Source: Conus ventricosus (lineage: Eukaryota > Mollusca > Gastropoda > Neogastropoda > Conidae). Taken from it: a DNA stretch of 64,000 bases. Both the position numbers and the translations under genes were made by a program. Below, piece after piece: positions 33,061-48,000 of this stretch. How positions within the stretch are numbered: position 1 is the stretch's first letter; the number at the start of each line of letters is the position of its first letter. The notes under the pieces were generated by a model. That model had not been told where the DNA came from. It made no database searches and saw only the letters and a program-made list of their open reading frames with translations. The DNA is taken from positions 31,587,985 to 31,651,984 of the forward strand of contig CM031610.1 in NCBI GenBank assembly GCA_018398815.1, in the 5' to 3' direction.

Positions 33061-33456
33061 ACCACAAGGCGCACTCTCAGGGCTGTCAGCACACAGTGGA
33101 TTAACATAATTATCCTGTCCTGAAGAAAGAGAAACCTAAGTAACGACACGATGTACATCAGCCGATAACATGTTGACAATCGACGTCCCCTACAGGCGCA
33201 TACAGCTCGGCTGGAGAGGATGCCAGCCATCTTGCTGGATTGGAATGCCCCTCTGAGCACCTCCCTCTGCCTGACGGATACAAATACATCATTTCGCTTT
33301 GCCAAATAGATTTAATAACAACAACAAATCCTCCATCCCACCTCCTTCCTCTACACAGCAGGCAAAAATAATTGCCCTGGCATATCTATCAACGGATGTA
33401 AGTAAATCGATCTCCTCTCAACATGTTTTTTTTTCCTCCAACTAAAAAAACAGATC

Positions 33457-33737
<281 letters not shown>

Positions 33738-33904
33738 GTATTTTGGAAGGGGAAAAGGGACAGAAGAGTGCTTGCGAAAGTGGAGTAGAGGCGGGTCCTC
33801 TAGATGTGCGTCATATCTTTCATCACAAATCCTGGCGTCAATCAGGCACACCTGCGATGTTGCTCGAGAAACTGGAGCGACTGTCAAACATGAAAAGGGA
33901 GCCG

Positions 33905-34145
33905 TGGTTAAAGAGTTAAAGCGGCGTTTGCTTGCATGGCAGGCGGTCGGGAGTTCGAACTCATCGTGAGGTCAGATATTTTCTGCTTGAAAAAAAAATC
34001 CCTCTCTGTCCACCCAGCAGTAAACGGGTACCTGATTCTGTTCAGGGAAAGTTGTAGGCGGCAGGAGGAGAGGGATGAGCTCAGCCTTCCATCATATCGT
34101 GAATCCTTACGGCCATCAGGCCATAGCAACTTTAACCTTAAACCT
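33905..34145 (+). mobile_element. tRNA-headed SINE
   Basis: B-box-like GGGAGTTCGAACTC at 33949 following an A-box-like GCATGGCAGGCGG stretch, then CACCCAGCAGTAAACGGGTA, a segment I associate with widespread invertebrate SINE cores (memory, no search), and an end in TAACCTTAAACC. Single copy in this window. Confidence 0.6.
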
Positions 34146-34239
34146 TGATTTAACCTCGGAGAGATATCTGCTTCTAGCAGATGTAATCCGACTGTTTGGC
34201 TCTAGTCTTCCATCTGAGCGTGTTGCAAATTCAGCGTTA

Positions 34240-34591
34240 TCAAGGAGAAGCAGAAAAGAAGATGGCTTGAGCAGCACCCAGACTTCAACAAGAAGGATGC
34301 ATACTACCTGCTGCCCAGACCAGACCAAGTGAGCATTGTGAGACTGGGGACAGGGCATTCCAGACTCAAACCCACATGCTCACAAAATTCCACACTGGCG
34401 AGTCTTCTGGGTGCCCATGCGGTACAGCCCCGATGACCGTGGAACACCTTTTGCAGGACTGTCCCATACATCAAAAGCTAAGAGCAGAGACCTGGCCTGC
34501 CAACAAATCGACGAGGGAGAAGCTCTATGGGTTTCTGGAGGGCCTCCGCCGAACAGCAGCCTTCGTCAGTGCCTCTGGGGCTCCTGTCTGA
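34240..34591 (+). mobile_element. LINE C-terminal remnant with CPCG zinc motif
   Basis: Plus strand: KRRWLEQHPDFNKKDAYYL at about 34250, then PDQVSIVRLGTGHSRLKP, then after a 1-bp shift at about 34370 HMLTKFHTGES, CPCGTAPMTVEHLLQDCPIH and a tail ending ASGAPV before TGA at 34591. The CPCG...EHLLQDC motif and the RLGTGHSRL segment are typical of the last 120 residues of jockey/I-type LINE ORFs. 5'-truncated pseudogene lying between two SINE copies. Confidence 0.72.
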
Positions 34592-34689
34592 GCGTACTTT
34601 TCTTTCGTTCTTTCTGCGTACGCAGGCCGATACTCCTGCGGACACTGCCTGTATAGACAGGCAGTGGAGTTTTGTGTGTATGACCGTTT

Positions 34690-34998
34690 TTTTTTTATCC
34701 GCCATTAAGGCAGCCATACTCCATCTTCGGGGAAGGTGCATGCTATGTGTAACGTGTCATCCATACCAACGGCCAAACTGGCCTTCTCTTCCGAAAGTTG
34801 GTGATGGTTGCTGTGTGCAAGATGATGTGCGTGCATTCACACACGGAACTCGGTTTATAGTCTCATTCGAAGGACTGTATGGGGAATGGAGTCAGAACCA
34901 ATGTTAACTCCGAGGGTAAAATCCCCTGTACCGAAATTCGAACTCGCAACCCCAGGCTCACGAGTCCGGCGCTCTACCAACTAAGCTATTCCGGCCCC
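34690..34998 (-). mobile_element. tRNA-headed SINE, about 300 bp
   Basis: Minus strand head GCCGGAATAGCTTAGTTGGT then AGAGCGCCGGACTCGTGAGC and GCGAGTTCGAATTTCGG. The body includes TAACATTGGTTCTGACTCC and TTCGAATGAGACTATAAACC and ends near GGCTGCCTTAATGGCGG. The head has D-arm and TFIIIC boxes, but its acceptor ends do not pair, so it is not a functional tRNA gene. Confidence 0.7.
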
Positions 34999-34999
34999 C

Positions 35000-36700
35000 G
35001 CCTGAGCATACGAAGAAGATAGCACGTTCAATTTTGAGCAGAAGTCGAGAAGGAAGAAACTCTCACAACTAAATATGGCTCTAATGGGACTCGCCACTGC
35101 ATGCGACACTGACCACTGCTCCGTGGGGGCTGTTGGCTTTTGTTTGTTTTTTACCAAATGAGTGGTTTTTTTTCTTCGTTCTTTTTTTAAAATAATAAAT
35201 ATTTCAGCTTACTTTTTTATCAACACATGTACAGTGCGTTGTACCTGGCTACCACCCCCTCCCCCCCTCCCCCGTACTTCCCACCTCCCGCCGTTCGTGC
35301 AACCGTGCTTCACTAGAATTATCATTTGATATTGAATCACGTATTAACTGAAACACGTATTAAAGACGTATCTTCAAAATACGTACACGATCAGTTGACA
35401 CAGGATTTTGTGGGTCGTGTCATCCACACTTTGCCTCGGCGAAACTCAACGGTAACGAAGCGGACTGTCTCCAGTTCATTCGATGTTCCAGAAAAAAAAA
35501 AAAAAATCCTCCTGAATGGCCGCAGTCTTTGATGATGAAGGCAATTTCATGACCCTTCTTTTCTTTTCTTTACCTTAACTGTCGAAAATGTGTAACTGAT
35601 CTAAACGACATTAAATTAAAAAAAAGAAGAAAACTTTGCTTGGAACAACCGCCTACCACTATTCCACCGTGATCTTGACCTTTCACGGAGGTCAGCGTGT
35701 CCAAAGGTCAAGGTGACAAAGGAAAGCGCGATTTTTGTCTGTTCGTTTCCATTAAAACAAACAAAAAAAAAAAAACCACTTCCTCTGCTCGCTCAAAAAC
35801 GTCAGTTACGACTGGCCCTAATACAGCTACATCCAGGTTCATTCTGTTTCACTCCAACAGCAGCAACAGACACTGGAGCCATCAATGCTAGTTCGCTGTG
35901 GAGAAAACACTGCACTCACACGGAGTCACTCTAGCAACGATCAGTCGCAGATATTGAAACTCGATATGTGGGGCGCCACCTACTGAGCTCCTTCCGTGTT
36001 AGCACCGTAGTTTCCCAGAGAGAGGAGTGTCTCCTTTCCCCTCCCCTTTTCCCCGCATCACACACACACGCACGCACGCACGCACGCACGCACGCGCGCG
36101 CGCACACGCACACAGGTAATCGTACTTCAGCCATAGGCTACATCAACATGCATCTCCGTTAGAGATAAGCTACCGACGCCAAGTGTCTCAACGAATAATT
36201 CAGAAAGCTTCTTTCCGTCAACAGTCGATCTCCTCTAATGGGGTGTGGGTGTGGATATACAGCTGAACCAAACAGCCTATCTAGAGAGCGAGCGAAGTGT
36301 ACTGGAACTTTCACCCGAGAGACAAATACGGCAGTTGAACCGGTCGGTCCTCCAGGAAGTCTGATGAGAAGTACCATTATGGGGCAGGGTAGAGGTGGAG
36401 TAGGAGGGGTTCCCCTCTTTAAGCCGTTCCAATTTACCGTTATGGTCTGGCCCCAATTCGTGGTTAGTAGCCATTGTGGCATGCAAAATGTTTCGTTTGC
36501 ATCATCGTTTTTCTTTTTTTTTTTTTTCTGGAAAAGATTTCATTTCGTACCCTCCTCCCAGACGACAGTTGCTTCCCGTCAAGGATCAAAGTCACTTAAT
36601 TGCATGCAATATCAATCATGTCTTAAAGTGAGATGGAAACGTACAGAGCCACTAGATTTTCAATTAATCTGCTTTCATATTTGACAGAGAGAAGCGTTTG
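35000..36700. other. Non-coding; inverted repeat and (CACG)n inside
   Basis: CTTGACCTTT (35674-35683) pairs with AAAGGTCAAG (35703-35712), a perfect 10-bp inverted repeat with a 19-bp loop. (ACGC)n at about 36068-36108 and a T run at about 36513-36528. No coding frame recognised. Confidence 0.55.
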
Positions 36701-36717
36701 CACTGTGTGGTAGGGAA

Positions 36718-36718
<1 letters not shown>

Positions 36719-36786
<68 letters not shown>

Positions 36787-36800
36787 GAGGGAGCGGGGGA
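36719..36800. repeat. (AG)n tract
   Basis: About 70 bp of AG units with GGAG interruptions, ending GGAGGGAGCGGGGGAGGGAGG. Confidence 0.95.
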
Positions 36801-36849
36801 GGGAGGGGGTGTACAAAAGTGAATCTTTCCTTTTTTCTGTTTCAAACCG

Positions 36850-37790
36850 AGGTAAACCTGCAGTTTATACCTCTACCCCCCATATATATTTCTTTTCTGT
36901 CTCATCTTCTGTGCCAGTCCAGTGGCATTAGCCTCTACGCCATACATTCCGGCTCCCCGTCCACAGCCACACCCCGGCTTGTCCCTTTGCTGCCCTGGCA
37001 CCAGCAATCCACAGGATGCAGTCAGAGCCAAGCAGTCATGAGGCAGCCCACCAGAGGAGACACTGCACTGCCGCTTAGTCGCTTCGGTGGTGTTCAGTGG
37101 TGCCTTTTTCTGACTCAGTATTCGTAGGACACCATCTGTTAAGCGCCCCTGCAGGTGACAATTGTCTTGGTCGCGGAGCCAGCGCGAGTGACCGACCTCC
37201 GAAGGGAGCCATGTCCGTCCAACGATGCCCCCCCCCCCCCCGAACTCCCTGTTTCCGGTCAACTCAACAAGTTATCCAGGGCATAATGTGGAGAGGGGCT
37301 CAAAACTGAAGTTCCATGAGAGCAGGGCGTGACAGGCCATAGGATCCGAGACTTTTTTTTGGTGCTGCTCAATGACGACGGTGGGACGACGACGACGATG
37401 ATAATGATGATGATGATACTGTGGAGATCCTTTCTGGTCTGAGACTGCATGCACAACGAGGCTGTACTCTACCTTAACTTCCTAATATATCCGGCGTCAA
37501 CCAGGCCTGAGAGATGCAAACACCCGCAGAGGTCTGCAAGGATTTTTGAGCAAAACCTCTCAGAGACTCCATGAAGTGAATTAAAACACGACTACGGTTC
37601 CAGTTTTCCATGTGAGCCCACATCAATCTCACACTCTTATTAGGAGCCGATCGCGGCCGGAACACCCCCTCCCCCCCCACACACACACACACACAAAATC
37701 ATACATTGTTCTTGGAATCGAACTCACGACCACCCAGCCAAGAATCCTCACTACACTAACCACTGCGCCACGGCGCGGCCAGTTTTAGGT
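36850..37790 (-). mobile_element. tRNA-headed composite repeat, inverted copy
   Basis: Minus strand, read from 37790: GGCGCAGTGGTTAGTGTAG and GTGAGTTCGATTCCAAG (A- and B-box-like), then CTCTCAGGCCTGGTTGACGC (about 37510-37490), a (GAT)n/(GAC)n run as seen on plus (37378-37415), the TCTCGGATCCTATGG module (37355-37320), GGCTCCGCGACC (37181-37170), the AGCGGCAGTGCAGTGTC module (37080-37060), only four G at the site where other copies carry long G runs, and AGATGAGACAGAAAAG (36910-36890). The order agrees with the copy at 12512-13470. Confidence 0.75.
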
Positions 37791-37794
37791 CGCA

Positions 37795-38398
37795 CAACTT
37801 TTCTCCCTGAACTCAATAAACGGTTGTACGTTTGTCCCAATACAAAGGATGTTCTTTTTCGATCATCGACTCCAACGCTGAAATTATTCCGTTTACAGAT
37901 CCTGAAAATGATTAATCCGAACGGGTGGGTATTCGTGAGGGGGACAAAAAATATTGCACTTTAACCAAACTCTGAAACAGCGTGTAGAGATGCAGTATGA
38001 ATTAATGGGTTACGCCCCGCATGCATTCTCGCGCCTGGTCGCACCCCTCCCTCCCCCCCACCCCCCCCTTGTCCACCACCACACTCATTACCGACGATTC
38101 AGGTCCGAGACGTTTTTGTCCACGAACTACACACTCAAACTGCAACCCTAAAAATCGCATGTATATATAATACCAAAAAGACTGTTTGTGTCAAAGGCAG
38201 AGACCAAAACGAAACGACTTCTGCGGCAAATGGTTAATGCGCTGGCAGCAGACATTACGCAAATAACACTTTCGCGGCAACCTCAACCGCTCGTCGGAAA
38301 GAATTGACTTATCGCCCGAAAAACGGAAGGAAGAGGTGAAAATGTGATTTGTGTGTTGTTTTTGTGAGTGTGTGGTGTGTGTGTGTGAGTGAGAGAGA

Positions 38399-38432
<34 letters not shown>

Positions 38433-38655
38433 TTGTGTGCGTGTGTGCCGTGCGCGTGGCGTGTGTTGCTTCAGTGTGTGTGGTGGTGTTTGTGGTGTGT
38501 GCGTTCGCAGTTAATTGGGATTTGTACAGATTCTATTCACGACCCCAAAAGAAAACTTTGAACAGAGGTATTTTCCCCCGTCATATATTACAACCGAATT
38601 AGTTAAAGTATGCGAACGCATTTATTTGGAATTTGACAAGATTTCGGCAAGAATA
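37795..38655. other. Non-coding; (GA)n tract inside
   Basis: GT-rich then (GA)n at about 38390-38431. No gene recognised. Base use is still ordinary up to about 38655. Confidence 0.55.
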
Positions 38656-38659
38656 TAAA

Positions 38660-38691
38660 GTGTGGTGGGGGGGGGGGTTGGGGTGTGGGGT

Positions 38692-38726
<35 letters not shown>

Positions 38727-38779
38727 GTGGGGGGGTGGGGGGGGGGGGTGGGGTGGGGGGGGGGGTGGGGGGGGGGGGT

Positions 38780-38811
<32 letters not shown>

Positions 38812-39804
38812 GGGGGGGGGGGGGCCTCATGTTTTGGGGGGATTTTTGTTTTTTTTTTTTGCATTGGGTTTGGTCAGCTGGCCCACATGTCCATAACAAT
38901 TGTGTGGTTGTGTTTTTTTTCTTTCTTTTCTTTTTGTTTTTTGTTTAGGGGTTTTTTTTTTTGTTGTGTTTTGGGTGGTTTTTTGTTTTTTTTTGGGTTT
39001 GGTTTTGTTGTGGTGTGGGGGGGGTGGATGTGGCACCGCTTTTGTGGTGCAATGTCGGTGGCAATCCATGTGGGGTGGGGGGTTGGTGAGTCATTGGCAT
39101 TGTGGTGTTCCGGTGTGTTTGTGTTTTTGTTGGTTGTGTGTGGTTTGGGTGGTTTTGGGTGGGGTTTTATTTTTATGTGTAAAAAAAAATTTTTTATATT
39201 ATAATATATGGATTGATTTATTTGTTTGGGGGTAATATGTTTTTATTGTGGGTGTTGTGATTATTTTAGATGTTTGTTTGTTGTGTGGTTGGAATTATGG
39301 ATGTATTTGTGTTACAAATTTTGGTTGATAGTTGTGGGTTTGTGGTTGGTGTGGGTGGTGTTGGTTGTGGTGTGGGTGTGTGTTTGTTGGTGTGGTTGTG
39401 ATATTTATTTGTTTTAATGGGTGTTAATTTTTTTTTAATGTGTATTTGTTGGGTTTGGTGGTGGTGTTATTTTTTTTTTTGTTGTGTGTTTTTTGTTTGT
39501 GGTGTTGGTGTTGATAATGGTGTGTGTTTGAAAAAATTGAATTAAAAAAGGAAGTTTGATATAAAAATTTTGTTTTTAGGTTGGTGTTTTGTTGTTTTGT
39601 TGTTTGTTGTTTATTTTTTGGTTTGGTTTGTGATTTGTGGTGGGTGTGTTGTTGTTTTTATTTGTGGTGATTTTTTTTTTTTTTTTTTTTTTTATTTTTT
39701 TTTTTTTTTTTTATTTTTTTTTTTTTTTTTTTTTTGGAGTTTGGGGGGGGTGTTTTTTTTTTGGTTTTTTTTTTTTTTTTTTGTGTTGTTGTGTTTTTTT
39801 GTTT

Positions 39805-39837
<33 letters not shown>

Positions 39838-41400
39838 TGTGGTTGAGGTGTTTGTGGGTGGGGGTTTGGTGTTTGTTTGAAAATGTGTTTTGTATATGTT
39901 TTGGTGGGTGTTTGTGTGGGTTATGGGTTGTGGTAGTTTGTTTTTGGGGTTGTGGTTTGTTGGGTTGGGGATGTATTTTTGTGTGTTTTTAGGGTTTGGG
40001 TGGTGTTTTGGTTGATTTTGTTTGGTGTGTTTGTTGGTTGTGTGTTGTTGGTGGTGTGTTTTGTGTTTGTGTTGGTTGGTGGAGTGGTTGGGTGGATATA
40101 ATATTATTATGTGTTTTTTATAAAATTAATTAATAAAATAAAATAATTAAAAAAAAAAAAAAATAATTATAAAAAATTTAATAAATATTTTGGGTTGGTG
40201 GGGTTTGGGGTGTTTTTCTTTGATTTGGTGTGTGTTTGGATGGTGTTTATATAAAATAAAGAATATTAATATATAAAAATAAATTATAAAAAAATAAAAA
40301 TAATTTTTGTGGTTTTTTTTTGGTTTTTTTTTTTTTGTGTTTGGTTTTTATTTTGTTAATTTGTGTTATGTTTTTTGGTTAATGTGGGTTCTGTTTGGTG
40401 ATTGGGAGTTTGATATGTGGGAAAAAAAAAAAAAAATATAGAAGGGGGAAAAAAAAATAAAAATTAAAAAAAAAATTAAATATTTTGGTGTTGGGTTTTT
40501 TTGGTTGATGTTTGGTGTGTTGGTTGGGTCGTTTTGGGAAATAAAAAAATTTAAATGTATATTTATGTTTATTTTTTTTGGTGGTATTATGGTTGGTTTT
40601 GTGGGTGTTGTGTTTGGGGGATGGTGTTTTGTTGTTGGGGTGTTGGTTGTGGTATTGTATAGGTGGTATGATGTGGTTTGGGGTGTGGGGTTGGTTTTTG
40701 TGGGGGGTTTTGTGTTGTGGGTTTGGGATTTGGGTTTTTTATTTTGTTGGGTTTTTGTTTTTTTCTTGGTTTTTTTATTTTTTTTTTTAATTTTTGGTGG
40801 AGTTTATGTGGTGGGTTTTTGTTGTTTTTTTGTTTTGTGTAGTTGTTTTTATTTGGTTTTATTTTTTGTTGGTGTTTTGGTTTTTTAGGGTTTTTGTTGG
40901 GGGTTTTATGTTTATTATTTTTGTGTAGTGGGTTTTTTGGTGGGGGTGTGTATGTTTTTGTGGTTGTTTTTATGTGAATTAATAGTTTTTTTTTTAATAT
41001 TTTTTGTTGTTTTATTTTGTTTGTGGGTGTTTACTATATTATTTATTTTTTTTTTTTATTATTTTTTTTTATTTTTTTTTTTTTTTTTTTTTTTTTCTTT
41101 TTTCTTTTTTTTTATTTTTTTATTATAAGTATTAACATTTTAAATTTTATTAAATAGTTTTTTTTCTTTTTTTTTTTTTTATTTTTATTTTAAATATTTT
41201 TATTTACGTTTTTTCTTTTTATTTTTACCTATTACATTATTTTATATAGAAAATTTTTTTTTTTTTTATTTTTATTATATTTTTTTTTATTTTTATTTTT
41301 TATTTTATTTAAAAAATATAAAAAAAATAATCAAAATAAAAAAAAAAATAAAACAAAAACGAAATAAGAAATCTTATAACAAAAAAAAAAATAAACCAAA
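38660..41400. other. C-depleted low-complexity block 1
   Basis: Begins with near-pure G (38662-38824), becomes G/T with T runs, then A/T islands (40096-40300, 40420-40490) and finally T and A/T sequence (41040-41395). From 39181 to 41100 I count only about seven C on the plus strand. A few ordinary words (38866-38900, 39050-39110) survive. Long frames are artefacts of missing stops. Could be failed consensus of long reads or real skewed simple sequence; the block is not random but loses one base almost completely. Confidence 0.9.
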
Positions 41401-42890
41401 AAAGACCTATTCGACTTACTTGACCAACACTAACTCTATCACCCCATTAGTTTTATACTTTTGTATTGGGTCTTCCCACAGGCAACCATCCACCCTCCTC
41501 TCCTCGTTTGGTTAATTTTTTGCCCGGAACACCCTTTTGACAACCCCAATATCTGGAAGGTCTACTAATGATAACACCTAGCTCCCCGGACGCATCACCG
41601 ATAATAATAACCTTCTTCAACAAAAAACCTTTTTTTCTCATCTCGACTTAGGACAACCGGACTTCCATATCAAACACTTCCCGATGAATCTTCTTACCGA
41701 GCATCTGATTTTTATGTGCTTACTGTTTCCCACGTTAAAGGGAGAAATGTTTTTTACACAGACAAACTCCACTTTACAGCACAGACCTAGCCATGAGTTT
41801 CAGTCTTGTATCACAACCATTCTTTCATTATTTTCAGGCATTTCCACCCACTTCTTTTTTCTTTTCTCTAACTCCTTTTCATGTTGTTTTCTTCGCTTTT
41901 GTTTGTTTGTGTCCCCGCCACTGGACTTCTCGCCCAGTGTATAACCCCCCATCTCTAGACAGAGTGTGGGGATAGTGGGGTGCCCCCATCGCCCGACATT
42001 TCGGATGTGGGGCGATCAGTGTTTTGTTAGCGTGAAAGCGTTTTCCGAGCACAATGGAAGAAGAAGAAGAAGAAATATCCGGAAACAATGTTTTAACTCT
42101 GAATGATTCAGCTGAACAAGGGTGTGTGGGGGGGGCGATCGGTTGGTGGGTATCGCGTCATTCCTTGAAGACGAGTCCATGACAAATTTCAGTCAACCCA
42201 CCATTCCACAGCCTGTGATTTGTGGCCGACTTGCCTAAGATGGGGGCCATAGCTCTCTGTCACTGGAACCTCGCTACATCACCACTGGCAGGTGGCACGT
42301 GAATCATCAGCGAACGCAGGCTCCATGTACAATGGGATGCATGGTCACCGGTGAGCAAGGAGGAGCCAACTCCTTGGATGGACTATGAGGATGTATGGGG
42401 GACTGTTTTTCACCGTTGCATGCATGATACCGTGGACTATATTTGTCACGTTTTGAGAGCACGTACAATGAACATTAAAGGAAGCTTGTTGTGTGGGGTG
42501 TGTGTGGTGTGTTTGTGGTGCGTGCGTCGTGCATGCGTGCATGCTTGCGTGCGTGCTGGCTTGCGTTGCTGTTTTACGGTAATGGGTTTGGTTTGGGAAG
42601 ATGTTGTCAGACATTTCTTTTTTTTTCTGCTCCTTCAGTTTACCTGACAACCGTCAAACTGGCTGAGTGCTGTCAGATATCACGGGGTAATACAAACAAC
42701 AGGGCAGCGTCGCTCCCGTAAAATTGAGATAGAGAGAAGAGAGAAGAGAGAGAAGATAGAGAGAACATACACAATAGGTAACTGAGTATTAAACTATGAT
42801 CTTAAGACAGAGGTGAGGGAGGGGTAATTGCGCAGATCATTAAGACGGGAAGGAAAAAGGAGAATGGGAGAGCTGGAGAGGGAGGGCTGT
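41400..42890. other. Ordinary sequence between the two anomalous blocks
   Basis: Four-letter composition returns abruptly near 41340-41420 and lasts to about 42890. Contains (GAA)n-like sequence at 42055-42075, (GT)/(GC) words at 42490-42560 and a short GA-rich stretch at 42726-42765. No gene recognised. Confidence 0.6.
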
Positions 42891-42897
42891 GTTGGGT

Positions 42898-45095
<2,198 letters not shown>

Positions 45096-45099
45096 GCCT

Positions 45100-48000
45100 C
45101 TTATAAAAAAAATAGCTTATATTACCGTTCACCCTCTTATCCCTCAGTCAAACAAAACATAGTCTTACACTATTTATTTTACTCTAAGGGTTTATTATAT
45201 TCTTGCTGATTTTGTCCTAAAATGGTCATAGTTTTTACTCTTGTCACTTCACGTATCCTTCCTGTACCGCTACTTTCAAAATAGCTACTCCAAAAATACC
45301 TCAAAATTGCAACTGCATTGCATCAACAGCGCGCGTCGTCTCTCAAGCACCACTGCTCAACACACACACACACACTCCAACCTCACCCACACCCACCACA
45401 CGCTGTGAGGGCGGCGCGCGCGCGCGCAACACCCACACACCCCGCCCCCTCAACAAAACCACCCACACAGCACGCGCACACAGCACCACACAGACACCCT
45501 CCGACATTGGTGTCACATGGAAATCTCGTAAATGGAAAGGACTCAATCTATAGTCCATGACACGATTTAATCGATATAACTCAATTAATCATAGTTTGTA
45601 AGTTTTCTTCTTCCTTCTCCGTCTTAAACACCTCTGGGCAATCACCACACCCAAACACACACACACAACCACACACAACACACACACACACACATACACA
45701 CACACACACAACACACGCACATGCTCCACTCACACACACATCACACACACACCGACACACACACACGACACACACACAACACACACATAGTGATAGTAGA
45801 GAGAGAGAGAGATAGTTAGAGATAGATAGAAGGAGGGATTAGAGTCAATACCCAACTCTCCGTGCAACAAAACTGTATTTCGTTTAAATTAAAAAAACAA
45901 CATAACCAAATTCAATTACCATAATTATCATTAGTTGCGTCATCACAGCATAACCTACGTTTGAAGTGTAGAATTTAGTTTCCAGCAATCATTTTATTTG
46001 CCTAGTGTGTGTGTATTTTCGTTGTGGATACGTGCATGCATGTAATTTTTTAGTTTGGTTGTAACGTGTGCATGAGCATATGTTTAAAAGTTTGTGATCG
46101 CATGGTGAAATTTATGCAATGCAAACTTAATGCAAAATGAATTTCGTGTGAACGGTTCGAGTATTGTAATCTTCACACCACACCACCCCACAAAACAATC
46201 TGGAAAGGTTTTGGTCACTCGGGGGAAGTGCAAAAGGACATAAACCGCTACTCTTATGTACAGAACAGTTGGTCGAGTGAGTGTGAGACTAGGCACTTTT
46301 AACCTGACCGACGTCTGTTCATTCCCTTGTTTCATTTTCATTTCAGTTTCGTTACTGCCCAGGTCGAGATCGCACATCACCTTGGGCCCCCTTCTGTCTG
46401 TATCATAATCTTCCTTGCAGTCTAAAATTTTCAATACAATTGCCGGTTTACACCCCCTTGTGTACAAACCGTTGCCCATGATTGAGACATTATCCTACGT
46501 TACCTACGCAAGCCCCTTGGATCATTCAGTGGTTTTTGATCACAACTTAAGAAACCCTCCCTCCGTTGTTCACCACACTTTAATGATTGTGCAATACAGC
46601 CATTTTGTAAAAATTGAACGTTTTCATTGCGCCTAAACACGTGCAGTCCATGGATATGTCAATTTTCTTCGAAAACTCGTGTATTTTCAACTTCCTTTAC
46701 CCCTGGTTCCATTACAAAAAACTTACCCCCCCCCCCAATTACCCCCCCTCCCCCCAACCCCCCTCCGCCGCCCACCCCCTTACCCAAAAACTTCGCTTTA
46801 AACCACCCCCGCCCCCCCATCGTCGCCCCCCCCATTCATGGTCCACATTCCATTTTCCTTCAGAACAGGTAGTCCCTCATTTCCGTCTGCACCGGAAGCT
46901 GTTTCAGTTCTTGGTATAATGTAATCCCAGTTTTGTGGCTTGTATCCAGCTTCCGCAACGTTTATCGCAGCGTACGGCGATGCGACGTACACGCGCTTTA
47001 TGAAACCATTTGTTTCAGTTTCGCCCTGTCAGAAGATCTTCTCCTCCTCTGGCTTGGTCCAGGCACTGCCTTCCCTTCATGTGTCCGCTGTCGAATCCTT
47101 TTAGGAATGAAGAGCTGAGGACCATTAACCAGGGGCCGCGATAATATCCTTCAACACTTACATACATTCCTCGCCGGTTTGACTTGATCCGGTCAACTAA
47201 AAGTGTCCTCCTGCTGTTGCTCGAAATCAGTGATCTTCACACCGACTTCCAACGCCGTCTGTTTGACACGTTCTTGACCACATGGCAGAACGCTGTCTGG
47301 GTCGTCCCGTATCGTTTATGTCCTCTTGCCCCTTCCGTCCATCAGCTCCTAATTCATTTCACCATTATACCTTTGGTATGGCAATAGTTTCAGCGTTTTC
47401 CCGGCTGGTGAGTCTTGTCCATTTTTACTGTCCCTAGCTGCCCGTTTATTCCGGGAGTATTTTTCTTACGACTTTGTGAAAGAATCCAACTTCATGCCTC
47501 GCCATTATTAGCTTGTTTTCATGCCTGCTTACCATGTTTCCACGACACTTTTTACGCTCCGCCCCTGCTTCCAGGCATCATGTACAACCCCCGTGGCCTT
47601 TTGTCTGTTTCTTAGTGCATCTCCGTTGCTACCCGAGCTATCCCGCAGTCACTTTCAACCAAATCACCCCGACACCCCAGGAAAGCTTTCTGGCAAAAAC
47701 ATACACGTTTTGCAGCTTTCATTAGAGTGTAGCGAAGAAGGTTAATAAAGTACAGTTTTTAAAGTAGTGGCCTAGCAACTTTTTGGTCCATGTCACTGGT
47801 AGCACTACAGTTCTCTCTACGTTTTCCCCCTCCACTGCATTGAGAACTGTTGTTTTACTTGCGCAGTCATTGGTACAATTAATCATTTTATGGTTAATGT
47901 TGCCTGACCACCCCTGCATCGTCCTATCATCCCTCTAGATCCCTACCCTCCCCGATTTTAAAGTCATGGTCAATCCCTATCTTGTGTGTTGTGGTGTGTG

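Noticed and set aside
34925..34998. tRNA gene on the minus strand
   Set aside because: A and B boxes are present but the acceptor arms do not pair and the anticodon stem is poor. The sequence continues into a SINE body.
46084..46479. 131-residue frame on the minus strand as a possible exon
   Set aside because: Ordinary composition but no recognisable motif, poor splice context and no similar copy. Too weak to call a gene.
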